Positions 1-10,063 of a stretch of 64,000 bases of DNA are shown here, piece after piece (the first letter of the stretch is position 1; every line of letters begins with the position of its first letter). Both the position numbers and the translations under genes were made by a program. Under the pieces are notes generated by a model that searched no databases, was not told the origin of the DNA, and saw only the letters and a program-made list of their open reading frames with translations. This DNA comes from Agaricus subrufescens (Eukaryota; Basidiomycota; Agaricomycetes; Agaricales; Agaricaceae), in NCBI GenBank assembly GCA_029945375.1, contig CM057069.1:1240001-1304000 (forward strand), in the 5' to 3' direction.

Positions 1-702
1 CCCTCACTCGAGGAGCAGGCTGAGATGAAGTCTGTTCCCTATCTCTCTGCTGTAGGTGCCCTGCAGTATCTGGCCACCATGACTCGACCCGACATTGCCT
101 ATGCTGTCTCCTACCTCGGGAGATTCAATCATAATCCTGCTCCTGCCCATTGGCTTGCTGTAAAGCATTTACTTCGCTATTTGAAGGGCACAATGCACTA
201 CCAGCTTGTGTATCGAGGTAGTGACTCCGGAGAGCTGTTTACCACCTATTCTGATGCTTCCCATGGTGGCTGCAAGGCCACAGGTCGAGCTACAGGTGGT
301 TATGTGACTCTAGTGTCTGGGGCTGCTGTAGGATGGTCCTCAAAGCGTCAGCCCTTTGTGACTCTCTTGAGTACTGAGGCTGAATTTGTTGCTGCCGTCG
401 AAGCTGGAAAGGAGATCAAGTGGACTAGGAACATCCTGACTGAGTTTGGGTATCACCAGACACTTCCCTCAACGCTTTTTGTGGATAACAAGTCTGGTAT
501 CAGTGTAGCCAAGAATCCTGAGCACCACGGGCGCATGAAACACCTAGATCTTTGGTTCTATTGGCTCCGCAAGGCTGTAGAAGATGGAGTCATTGATCCT
601 CTCTATGTATCCACTGACCAGCAAGTTGCGGACATCCTAACCAAGGCTGTATCAAGGAAAGTTGTTGACTTTGCTGTGCTGTTGTTAGGACTTGGAGCTT
701 AG
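1..702 (+). CDS. Copia A: C-terminal RT / RNase H of a Ty1-copia Pol polyprotein (5' end outside window)
   Basis: The frame is open from base 1 to TAG at 700-702, so the start lies outside the window. It begins with the end of the copia-type reverse transcriptase (LQYLATMTRPDIAYAVSYL). The RNase H domain follows, with its acidic residues visible in YSDASHGG, STEAEF and VDNKSG, and then the conserved tail TDQQVADILTK. RNase H removes the RNA strand after minus-strand DNA synthesis. No frameshift is seen. One substitution stands out: the usual TLSSTEAEF reads TLLSTEAEF, a TCG-to-TTG change. A purine-rich tract and an LTR follow directly, so this is the true 3' end of an element. Sure of family; activity cannot be judged from a fragment. 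Confidence 0.93.
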   Translation, partial: PSLEEQAEMKSVPYLSAVGALQYLATMTRPDIAYAVSYLGRFNHNPAPAHWLAVKHLLRYLKGTMHYQLVYRGSDSGELFTTYSDASHGGCKATGRATGGYVTLVSGAAVGWSSKRQPFVTLLSTEAEFVAAVEAGKEIKWTRNILTEFGYHQTLPSTLFVDNKSGISVAKNPEHHGRMKHLDLWFYWLRKAVEDGVIDPLYVSTDQQVADILTKAVSRKVVDFAVLLLGLGA

Positions 703-719
703 TATGGACTGGTTGGATC

Positions 720-797
720 AAGGGGGTGTGTTAGACTGCCCCAGCAGTCTTGTGTTAGAGATGTACAACAGTGCTGACCATATGGACTTAGAGATGG
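720..797 (+). repeat. Copia A polypurine tract and truncated 3' LTR (subfamily I)
   Basis: The purine-rich tract AAGGGGGTG (720-728) primes plus-strand DNA in LTR elements. The LTR starts at 729 with TGTTAGACTGCCCC and matches the start of the copia B LTR for about 69 bp. It stops at 797, where a complete LTR in the opposite orientation begins at 798. The remaining 230 bp of this LTR are not found on the far side of copia B. Confidence 0.85.
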
Positions 798-1099
798 TGT
801 CGGAAGTAGAACGTAGCCCGCGTGCAGAGGCAGTTCTAACGGTAGTGATCACGAGTGAATCGGATAAAGAGTGAATTAGCAATCCCATGTGAACAAGTCT
901 AAGAAGCTATCTATGAATATACAGAACTCTATACTCACCTGTGAACAAGTCTAAGAAGCTAAAGGCTTCTAGAGCGTTCACAGACAAGTTCAACATGTGC
1001 TTACTAATATATCACATGATCAGAAAGTCATACCATCTCTAAGTCCATATACAAGACTGTTGGGGCACTCTAACACAAGACTGCTGGAGCAGTCTAACA
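798..1099 (-). repeat. 3' LTR of copia B (subfamily I)
   Basis: 302 bp with TG..CA ends on the minus strand, ending next to the polypurine tract (1100-1110). Inside are two direct copies of a CTTCTTAGACTTGTTCACA motif about 50 bp apart. The first is followed by GTGAGTATAG. LTRs carry the promoter and the poly(A) signal of the element. Confidence 0.9.
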
Positions 1100-1111
1100 C
1101 ACCCCCCAGTC

Positions 1112-4100
1112 CAACCAGTCCATACTACTGTCCAAAGTCCCAACAACGGCACAGCAAGTCAACAACCTTTCAGTGATGACCTTAGTTAGGATGTCTGCAA
1201 CTTGCTGATCAGTAGACACATAGAGAGGATCAATGACTCCATCTTCTACAGCCTCGCGGAGCCAATAAAAGCGAAGATCTAGGTGTTTCATGCGCCCGTG
1301 GTGCTCAGGATTCTTGGCTACACTGATCCCAGACTTGTTATCCACGAAAAGTGTTGAGGGAAGTGTCTAGTGATAGCCAAACTCAGTCAGGATGTTCCTA
1401 GTCCACTTGATCTCCTTTCCAGCCTCAACGGCAGCAACAAATTCAGCCTCAGTGCTCGAGAGAGTCACAAAGGGCTGACACTTTGAGGACCATCCTACAG
1501 CAGCCCCAGACACTAGAGTCACATATCCACCTGTAGCTCGACCTGTGGCCTTGCAGCCACCATGGGAAGCGTCAGAATAGGTGGTAAACAGCTCTCCGGA
1601 GTCACTACCTCGGTAGACAAGCTGGTAGTGCAGTGTGCCCTTCAAATAGCGAAGTAAATGCTTCACAGCAAGCCAATGGGCAGGAGCAGGATTGTGATTG
1701 AATCTCCCAAGGTAGGAGACTGCATAGGCAATGTCGGGACGAGTCATGGTGGCCAGATACTGCAGGGCACCTACAGCAGAGAGATAGGGAACAGACTTCA
1801 TCTCAGCCTGCTCCTCGAGTGAGGGAATAATGTCCGAGAGCTCAGATCCAGGAGGTAGAGGGGTGGAAAGGGAGTTAGAATCATCCATATTGAACCGTTC
1901 TAGGAGCTCCTTGATGTAGTGCTCTTGGGACAGGGAGATGGAACACTTAGAGTGATCCTGCTTCACCTGAATGCCCAGCAGAAGTGTGGTGGAGCCTAGA
2001 TCTCGCAGTTTGAAGTGCCTAGACAGCTCAGAGACAGCAGAGGCCATAGCTGCATCGCTTTTAGAGACTAGGGTAATGTCATCAATGCAGACAGGCACTA
2101 TGACCTTAATGTCTCCCTTGGAATAGATGTAAATGGAGTTGTCGGAGCGAAGTCTGGAGTAGCCAATACCCTCTAGAACACCTCGGAGCTTTTTACTCCA
2201 CTGTCTGGCAGCCTGCTTGAGGCCATAAAGCAATTTACAGAGCCTGAAGACCATATTAGGGCCTCCAGTGTGATAGCCCTCTGGTTGCCTCATGTAAATC
2301 TCCTCCTCGAGTTCCCCATAGGTGAAGGCAGAGGAGATATCAACAGAATGCATTTTGTAGCCCTCTCTAGCAGCCAGAGCTATAATGAGTCTCAAAGAGG
2401 CAGGACAAAATGTAGGGGCAAAGACCTCAGTGTAATCGAATCCAGGACGTTGGGAGAAGCCTTTAGCAACAGGACGAGCCCTATAGCGCTCAATTGAGCC
2501 GTCGGCATGCCTTTCCACCTTGAAAACCCAGCCAGAGTTGACTACCTTCTTACCAGGAGGCAGTTCAGTGAGTTCCCAAGTCCTGTTAGCCTCGAGATTG
2601 AATATCTTGGTGTTACAAGCATCGATCCAGTGTTCCCTGTCAGGGGACTGCATAGCAAGCCTGTAGGTGCGAGGATCAGCTGTAGAAACAGCCCCAGCAA
2701 ACTCGACCTCATAGAAGTCAGTATCAGCTGAAAGAGCAGCCTCATCGTCGTCTTCTGGGTCTCTAGCAGGCAAATTAGGTTGCCTGACCTTCCACCAGTC
2801 ACCAGGGGGCTTCCGAACGCGTCCAGTGCGACGTGGCACTCTGGGAGGCTCAGGGGGCACTCCAGCAGTGGGAGGAGTCACAGGGAGCGGAATTGGAGCT
2901 TGTGGGGGCGGAGTAGCAGGGCTAGGAGGAGAAGGAGCAGGTAGAGGAGTCTCCTCTTCAAGAGGAACACCAGGAGAACTCAGACTGGGAAGCTGAAAGC
3001 GAGCAGGGAGAGGGCTAGTATCACCCCCTTCATCTAGGAGAGGTGGCACTCCGAAATGCGACGTTGGTGGTGCAGGAGAGGGCTCAGAAACATTCTGAGA
3101 CTCAGGGGAGGGGGGAGGGCCAGCAAATGACGGAACAGCATCAAGTTGGGCTTTAGAAGTCCCAGGAAAGTATCTTTCATCGAAATCAGCTCTCTCCAAG
3201 ATCACAGAACACTTAGTGACTGGATTGTAGAACTTCCAGCCTTTGTAGCCTGCAGGATAGCCTATAAAGACGCATTTTTCGTAGTGAGGCTCTAGAGAAG
3301 TCCTCTTATCTCGCTGTACATGCACATAGGCAGTGCACCCCCATACTCGGAGGTGGGAGACATCAGGCTTTCGCTTATAGAAGGCCTGGAAGGGTGTAGT
3401 GCCAGAAAGCGACACAGTAGGCAGCCTATTCCACACATGGACCATAGAAGAGATACACTCCCCCCAGAAAGAGGGAGGAAGTCGAGATTCAGAGAGCATA
3501 GCAGTGATCCTCTCACCCATAGTCCTATTAGCTCTCTCCGCAAGGCCATTCTGCTGGGGTCTGTTGCAAGTAGAATGCCTCCTTTCGATGCCAGACTGCT
3601 CCGTGAACGTTAGGAAGGCCTTAGACATGTATTCACCGCCTTTATCATCCTGTAGAGCCCGAATTTTGACTCCAAGTTGATTTTCGGCCCAAGATTTGTA
3701 GACTTTGAACGCTTCAAAGGCTTCTGACTTGCTTTTAAGCAGATGTACAGCCCGGAATCGCGTTGCGTCGTCTATAAAGGTGATCCAGTACTTGTAGCCT
3801 GAGTGGGAAGCGACTGGGAGCGGTCCATGAAGGTCTGAGTGCACCAGCTCAAGAGGGGATCGATTGTGATTGAGGGAGGGAGGAAATGGAAGTGAATGCA
3901 TCTTTCCTGCAAGGCAGGGCTCACATATAGGGTCAGGAGGAGCATTAGAATCGAGTTTGAGGCCTGTAACAAGGTCCTTACTCAACATAGACTTCACATC
4001 AGCATAATTGTGATGAATGAAGTGACGATGCCACAGGGAGAGGTCAGCTGGCAGTGTAGAAACAGCAAAAGCGGCCTCGGAAGTGATTGTAGAGCCATCT

Positions 4101-5413
4101 AGCTCAGCAGAGTTGTTGGAGTGGATAGTGGCTGTACAAAGCGTTGTTCCCTTGCACTGGAAGGCAATAGAGCGAGCAGAAATGGTGATATTGAAGCCCT
4201 TGTGCTGAGCAAGGTATAAACATGACAGCAGATTACTCCTGAGGTCAGGAACATGCAGTACCCTCGAAAACTCGACCGCTCTAGCCTCCTTTCCATTAAC
4301 AACTGGTTTAAACACCACAGAACCTATCCCTGCAGAGTATACCACTGAATTATCAGCTAATCGGATGGGAATGCGATTGGGGGAGTAGTTCTTGAACCAG
4401 TGACGATGTGGGGTCATATGAGAAGTGGCCCCAGTGTCTGCAAGCCAATGGAAGTCAGCATCGAGCTGTAGAGGCGCAGAAAGCGAAGGGGAAGGTGAGG
4501 GATGTGAGGCACTTGCATTTCCAGCAAATTCACGGACTCTCTGCGCTTTTTCGGGGCTAGAAGTCGAAGAGGAGCTTGCTGCAGAGCCTGAAGCGTTGTT
4601 TGAAGCGTCCTGAGCCTTGTTAGCCTTGTTTCCGCGAGTTCTAGGCTTCTGAGCGTCCTCCTGGGCGCGTTTCTTCGCCTTTTCGAATGGCCAGCACTTC
4701 TCCACCTTGTGACCAGTCCTCCCACAGAAATCGCAGGTATCTGACGCGTTTTTGAAGCCAGAGCGAGCGGCTAGAGCCTGGGAGCCTCCCAAAGCATCCC
4801 CAGCGCGTTTTCGGCGTTGTATATCCTCTGTGACAAAGGCCTGATGAATGGTAGCCTTGTCCAGCTTGTCCATAAGCAAAAGAGACGAGGAGAAGGCGGA
4901 ATAGTCATCTGGGAGCGCTCTAATGAGGGCCATAGATGCCAGCTCATCATCTAGCATCTCCAGAGTGAAGGAAGTGGGTCTGAGCTCTTTAATTCGACGT
5001 TTGCAGCCTTCTACCCTGTTGATAAGCGATTGGAGAGACTCCTCCTCGAGTTTTCGGATGCTGAACAGCTCATCATAAGCATTAAATCGCATTCCAGCCT
5101 TCTTCTGCCTGTGTACAGCCTCCAGAGCCTCCCACATCTTCACGGGGTCGTCCTGGATGCCATTGAAGTGTACCCTCTGCTCCTCTTCAACCATCAAGAA
5201 TAGCCAGCCAGCAGCCTTGTCACAACGAGCCTCAAAAGCGTCCAGAGCATCCGCTTCAGCCTGGGTAACAGGGGAGGACACAGTGGGGGACTTCTGCTTG
5301 CCAGAGATAATTCTCCATAGCCCAGAAGCTCGCAGCCACGCCTCCATCTCTCCAGACCACGTTGTATAGTTCTCCGCATTGAGTTTCGCAAACGTTGGCG
5401 ATCCGGAAGCCAT
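1112..5413 (-). pseudogene. Copia B gag-pol polyprotein (one nonsense codon, frameshifted tail)
   Basis: From ATG 5413 the frame is open for 1348 codons to TAG at 1367-1369. The start sits about 110 bp inside the primer site, as in the sister elements. Domains in order: gag (residues 1-220), CCHC knuckle CDFCGRTGHKVEKC (about 227-240), aspartic protease with DTGA (about 326), integrase zinc region (H-H then CEPC about 497-500), and the DDE core with HSDLHGP (about 527), QDDKGGEY (about 590) and E in QQNGLAERAN (about 626). RVT_2 reverse transcriptase follows with VCIDDITLV at the catalytic site, where most copia elements have YVDD, then RNase H. The TAG replaces CAG within RNase H, and the same frame continues through VDNKSG and ADILTK. 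Close to the end an indel shifts the frame. About 1.43 kb of protein is otherwise intact, so decay is recent or slight. Confidence 0.92.
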
Positions 5414-5525
5414 TGGAGTTGATTTGAGAGCAGGGGAAGCGAAATAGATTTGAGGAAGTAGAGAAGGAGAGGAGAATGAATGAAGTTGTGAATGAAAAAC
5501 TCGTTTTTCCAGTAGTTAGAAGCCA

Positions 5526-5537
5526 GGGCCCATAACC
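5526..5537 (-). other. Copia B primer binding site (tRNA-iMet anticodon half)
   Basis: On the minus strand the LTR is followed without spacer by GGTTATGGGCCC. This is the complement of the anticodon-loop end of initiator methionine tRNA (GGGCCCAUAACC). Priming from a cleaved half tRNA is known for Drosophila copia and Ty5-like elements. The match continues discontinuously into CGGCTTC/TGGCTTC. Confidence 0.8.
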
Positions 5538-5835
5538 TGTCAGAAGTAGAACGTAGCGCGTGCGGAGACAGTTCTAACGATGGTAGTCACGAGTGAATCG
5601 GATAAGAATTGATTTAGCAATCCTGTGAACAAGTCTAAGAAGCTATCTATGAATATACAGAACTCTATACTCACCTGTGAACAAGTCTACGAAGCTAAAG
5701 GCTTCTAGAGCGTTCACAGACAAGTTCAACATGTGCTTACTAATATATCACATGATCAGAAAGTCGTACCATCTCTAAGTCCATATACAAGACTGTTGGG
5801 GCACTCTAACACAAGACTGCTGGGGCAGTCTAACA
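5538..5835 (-). repeat. 5' LTR of copia B (subfamily I)
   Basis: 298 bp; the outer end is TCTAACA at 5829-5835 on the plus strand and the inner end touches the primer site. It differs from the 3' LTR by scattered substitutions and small indels. Confidence 0.9.
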
Positions 5836-6323
5836 GTAGGATCGGTGATTGGAATATCCAGCACCTTGAGATAGGTGGTGGATTTGATAGCGGATTTGCG
5901 AATTGGATTCGCACCTTCTGGGACAGGGAAACACGCCTTGATGTGTTTGAGCACGAAGTTGGATTTGGATCTAGTGGGAACGCGGCTGGTAGATAGGAAA
6001 ACTTTCCCTGGGCCGCCTTCATCAAGGGAAGAAATTATAATCAAGTCGTTTGACTTGGGTAGATTCTTCGCGATAAGCTTGTTAAAATCAAACAAGATCT
6101 CCGAGGTGATTTGAGTAGCCTTGAAGTTCAAGACACTCGGTGTACAAATGGAGCTTGGCGCACAAATGGAGATACCACAGCGAGAAGGGCTGTGATGGTG
6201 TGTTTGCCCTGGCGACAGAAACAGCAGGAGCCTCCGAAGGAGGCAGACGCTGTTGGAGAACAGGAGCTGGTGCACAATCTGCTTTCACTGGAGCACTTGG
6301 CTTGGAAGGTGGGGATGGTGGTG
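5836..6323 (-). pseudogene. Fragment of a LINE ORF1 (gag-like) gene
   Basis: On the minus strand a Pro/Ala-rich stretch (SEAPAVSVARANTP) precedes a longer segment ending STTYLKVLDIPIT. This parallels the central part of the ORF1-only elements further right, which read APAVSRHAP and then TSTSYLKVLDVPLIP. Gene order and spacing match but residues differ widely, so it comes from a different LINE lineage. At least one frameshift separates the two parts. There is no zinc-knuckle end, no poly(A) and no target duplication. It is a scrap caught between the copia B LTR and copia C, probably by recombination. Confidence 0.6.
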
Positions 6324-6588
6324 TATCAGTGTGGCAAAGAATCCTGAACACCACGGGCGCATGAAACACCTGGATCTTTGGTTCTACTGGCTCCGGGAGG
6401 CTGTAGAAGAAGGAATGATTGATCCCCTCTATGTTTCTACTGATCAGCAAGTGGCAGACATTCTGACCAAGGCTGTGGCACCAAAGGTGATTCGGAATTT
6501 TGCTGCTATCGCTGACAGGACGGACCTAGACTGCTTGGATCAAGAGTTGTGTTAGAATGCCCCAAACATTCAACTATTAGAGTGGCTA
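6324..6588 (+). pseudogene. Copia C: RNase H tail and 5' piece of the 3' LTR (subfamily II)
   Basis: The copia frame resumes at SVAKNPEHHGRMKHLDL and runs through TDQQVADILTKAVAPKVI, then loses similarity near the stop. A degraded polypurine tract (GGATCAAGAGTTG) leads into 39 bp of LTR (6550-6588, TGTTAGAATGCCCCA...). The LTR is cut off where the complete, oppositely oriented LTR of copia D begins at 6589. The arrangement repeats that of copia A and B. Confidence 0.85.
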
Positions 6589-6905
6589 TGTTGGAAGTGG
6601 AACGTAGAGTTCGCAGTGGCGATCCTAACGACGCTAGTATCGAGCAGATCGGATAAGAAATGAGCTAGTATTAGCACAGTTAATCTGTGGACAAGTATAA
6701 GAAGCTATAACAACAATACAAAGAGATTGCTCACCTGTGGACAAGTATAAGAAGCTAAAGACTTCTAAGTCGTCCACAGGCAAGTTCAACATGCGCTGAC
6801 TAACCTATCACGTGAGCGGAACCGTCCGCATTACTCTAAGTCGAGATATACACAAAACAAATTGTCCAGCCATTCTAATAGCTGAATGCTTGGGGCATTC
6901 TAACA
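6589..6905 (-). repeat. 3' LTR of copia D (subfamily II, 317 bp)
   Basis: TGTTAGAATGCCCCA at the inner end (6905) and TTCCAACA at the outer end on the minus strand. The length of 317 bp is shared by five LTRs of this subfamily in the window. The interior has two copies of CTTCTTATACTTGTCCACAG, the first followed by GTGAGC. A polypurine tract (6906-6917 region, CACCCCCTTGATCC on plus) borders it. Confidence 0.92.
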
Positions 6906-6917
6906 CACCCCCTTGAT

Positions 6918-8959
6918 CCAAGCAGTCTAGTGTCCAAGTCCCAATAGTGGGACAGCAAAATCAATCACCTTTGGTGCCACAGCCTTGGTCAGAATGTCTG
7001 CCACTTGCTGATCAGTAGAAACATAGAGGGGATCGATGATTCCTTCTTCTACAGCCTCCCGGAGCCAGTAGAACTGAAGATCCAGGTGTTTCATGCGCCC
7101 GTGGTGCTCAGGATTCTTTGCCACACTGATTCCAGACTTGTTATCAACAAATAAAGTCGAAGCAAGTGTCTGGGGGTAGCCAAACTTGCTGAGAATGTTC
7201 CTAGTCCACTTGATCTCCTTTCCAGCCTCAACTGCAGCCACAAACTTGGCCTCAGTGCTCGAGAGAGTCACAAAGGGCTGACGCTTTGAGGACCAGCCCA
7301 CAGCAGCACCAGAGACAATGGTTACATATCCACCTGTAGCTCGACCTGTGGCCTTGCAGCCACCGTGAGAGGCATCGGAATAGGTGGTAAACAGTTCCCC
7401 AGAGTCACCACCTCTGTAGACAAGCTGGTAGTGCAGGGTGCCCTTCAAATAGTGAAGTAAATGCTTCTTTTTTTTTTTTTTTTTTTTTTTTCAATGGCAC
7501 CTCTCGGTGGACCTTTATTCCAAGTAGCTATTCGACATCCAGTTAGATACTCTGGGCATACTACAAGGAAATGGCAGCCATGACGCGTCGCCGATAAATA
7601 CATTAGCCCCAAACAACATTATAATCATATATCGTATCCGGCGGAATTTGCATCGCCTCGAAGAAAAAGAAAAAGAAAACAATAAGGATAAAAAATAAAT
7701 GATGGGCCGTAGGGAAAAGTGTACGAAGCGAGCCTTAGCTCAAGCAAACATAAAACACCTACATAACGGCCCGGATGCGCCCCTGATTTTCAAAGACAGG
7801 GCGGTTGCGGTCGCGCGCGAAGCGCAGCGAGCACAGATGGTGGGTGCCGGTAAAACGTGCTCCCGTGAAAAGAATGACAAAGGCAGCTGGGTGCCTGAAA
7901 AGATCGTGGAGGGCTGGCCATCGCATAGAGTAGCCAGGGCCGGGAGAGAATGTCGAGGCAGCTGGGTGCCGGGAACGAATGAGGGAACCGGCTACAAAGT
8001 AGCCGGGGCCGGAAGGGACAGGATGGATAAGTCGGGGGGATTTTCGACTTTCCGAATGTTGGGTCGAAAGACCCGGAGCGTGAGGTCACGTCACAGAGTG
8101 ATGCAACCACTCGGTGCCAGCTAAGAATAGCTGGCCAATGGTGGACGGACCCAGGGTAGGATCCGGCCAAGAAGGGGGAGGGGGAGCCACGCACAAGTGC
8201 GCAGCAAAGTGGTGGCTGCCAGAGAAATGACGACCGGGAGGGATCAAGCAGCGCGATGCCGCTGAAAAATGGTGCACAGCGGGAGAGTCTCTTGAAGACA
8301 CCGCAGCCCAGTGCGGGGGGAGATCGGACCGTCCGATGGGAAAAGAGAGGGAGGACGGCAAAAATTGGACGTGGTCGCATCCGACGTCCGTTGAGAGAAG
8401 GGAAGGTGGGCGCTGTGAGCGGCGCCGACGCGGTGGTGTCCGGAGGGTGTTGGCCAGTCCAGACGAGAGGGTGAAGTAAATGCTTCACTGCAAGCCAATG
8501 GGCAGGAGCAGGGTTATGATTGAATCTCCCAAGGTAGGAGACAGCATAAGCGATGTCGGGACAAGTCATGGTGGCGAGATACTGCAGGGCACCTACATCA
8601 GAGAGATAAGGAACTGATTTCATCTCAGCCTGCTCCTTGAGAGAGGGCACAATGTCGGAGAGCTCAGAACCAGGTGGAAGTGGGTTGGAAAGGGAGTTGG
8701 AATCATCCATATGGAATCGTTCTAGCAGCTCCTTGATGTAGTGCTCTTGTGAGAGCGAAATGGTGCGCTTAGAACAGTCCTGCTTCACCTGAATACCCAG
8801 TAGCAGAGTGGTAGACCCGAGATCTCGCAGTTTGAAGTGGCTAGACAGCTCAGAGACAGCAGCAGAGACAGCAAAATCAACACGGATACAAGTTATATCA
8901 TCAATAGGAGCCAAACTATATTGCTTGATGTCTCCTTGGAACTTTTAGACACCAGAGTC
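6918..8959 (-). pseudogene. Copia D: RT C-terminus and RNase H, split by short element S1
   Basis: The minus-strand coding sequence ends near 6927 with FAVPLLGLGH. It reads upstream through complete RNase H (YSDASHGG, SSTEAKF, VDNKSG) to 7452. It is interrupted by S1 (7468-8470) and resumes at 8487 with HWLAVKHLL back to the RT catalytic region (IDDIT near 8900). Beyond that the order of bases is scrambled, and homology ends at 8959, where the LTR of copia E starts. Its own gag, integrase and 5' LTR are missing. Within RNase H the frame is uninterrupted, so damage is mainly by insertion and truncation. Confidence 0.87.
7468..8470 (-). mobile_element. S1: 5'-truncated short LINE-tailed element
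   Basis: The insertion is flanked by a perfect 16-bp duplication, GTGAAGTAAATGCTTC (7452-7467 and 8471-8486). A T run at 7468-7490 is the poly(A) tail on the minus strand, so the element reads right to left. Its 3' tail (GGTGCCATTG before the A run, preceded by the GTAGCTA and ATAAA region) equals that of ORF1-only elements H1, H2 and H4. The 5' block found in S2-S4 is absent, as expected after incomplete reverse transcription. No open frame is conserved with the other copies; the GC-rich part simply lacks stops. Confidence 0.85.
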
Positions 8960-9276
8960 TGTTAGAATGCCCCAAGCATTCAGTTATTAGAGTGACTGGA
9001 CAATTTGTTTTGTGGATATCTCGACTTAGAGTACAGCGGATGGTTCTGCTCATGTGATATATTAGTCAGCACATGTTGAACTTGCCTGTGGACGACTTAG
9101 AAGTCTTTAACTTCTTAGACTTGTCCACAGGTGAGCAATCTCTTTGTATTGTTGTTTTAGCTTCTTATACTTGTCCACAGATTAACTGTGCTAATACTAG
9201 CTCAATTCTTATCCGATCCGCTCGATACTAGCATCGTTAGGATCGCCACTGTGAACTCTACGTTCTCGTTCCAACA
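8960..9276 (+). repeat. 5' LTR of copia E (subfamily II, 317 bp)
   Basis: TGTTAGAATGCCCCAAGCAT to TTCCAACA. It abuts the scrambled RT region of copia D on the left and the primer site on the right. No partner LTR for copia E is left in the window. Confidence 0.93.
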
Positions 9277-9288
9277 GGTTATGGGCCC
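9277..9288 (+). other. Copia E primer binding site
   Basis: GGTTATGGGCCC begins at the first base after the LTR and complements the anticodon half of tRNA-iMet. Confidence 0.8.
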
Positions 9289-10063
9289 CGGCTTCTAACA
9301 ACCTACAAATCGACTTTTCATCCTTCAACCATCTTCAACTCAACACCTACTCTCTCCCTTTCCCTCCCCCCTCAAACTATTTTACTTCTCCTGCCCGCAA
9401 TTTTGATCGTATGGCTTCGGGTTCGCCAGCGTTTGTTAAGCTCAACGGGGAGAACTATGCCATGTGGTCCGGCAAGATGGAGGCCTGGCTACGTGCCTCT
9501 GGCCTATGGAGACTTGTTTCAGGCAAGCAGAGTGCTCCCACCATTCCCTCTTCCCCTACTGCCCAGGATTTCGCTTCCCAGTCACTTTGGGAGGATAAAC
9601 TCGATAAGGCTGCTGGCTGGCTCTACTTAATGGTTGAAGAAGACCAAAGGGTGCATTTTGCAGGCATCCAGGACGATCCAATCAAGATGTCGGCTGCTCT
9701 GGAGGCTGTACATCATCAGAAGAAGGCTGGAATGTGATTCAATGCCTATGATGAGCTGTTTAGCATCCGTAAACTCGAGGAGGAGTCCCTCCAGTCGCTT
9801 ATAAACCGTGTAGAGGGCTGCAAACGTCGTCTAAAGGAGCTCAGACCGGAGAAATTCACTCTAGATGAGCTGGATGATGAGCTGGCCTCTATGGCACTGA
9901 TTAGGGCGCTCCCGGACGAGTTTTCTGCTTTTACATCGTCTCTTTTGCTTATGGACAAGCTGGACAAGACCACAATTCATCAGGCCTTCGTTACAGAGGA
10001 TATCCAGCGAAGGAAACGTGCTCAGGACGCCTTGGGAGGCTCCCAGGCCCTGGCAGCGCGTTC

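Larger units (their letters stand above)
798..5835 (-). mobile_element. Copia B: complete-length Ty1/copia LTR retrotransposon, subfamily I
   Basis: This is the only element here with both LTRs and the whole interior and no insertion inside it. The order on the minus strand is 5' LTR 5538-5835, primer site 5526-5537, gag-pol from 5413, polypurine tract about 1100-1110, 3' LTR 798-1099. The LTRs begin TGTTAG and end CGACA or CAGACA-like. The two LTRs differ at many positions and in length (298 and 302 bp), so the insertion is old or the ends are recombined. No 5-bp duplication is present: GATGG lies left of 798 and GTAGG right of 5835. The element therefore no longer sits in its original target, or one flank was exchanged. 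Confidence 0.9.

Noticed and set aside
3292..3680. Overlapping open frames on the opposite strand of copia integrase and gag (many places)
   Set aside because: They mirror a recognised polyprotein, recur wherever that sequence recurs, and carry no family signature.
798..5835. A 5-bp target duplication for copia B
   Set aside because: Flanks GATGG and GTAGG differ, and flanking sequences come from unrelated elements.
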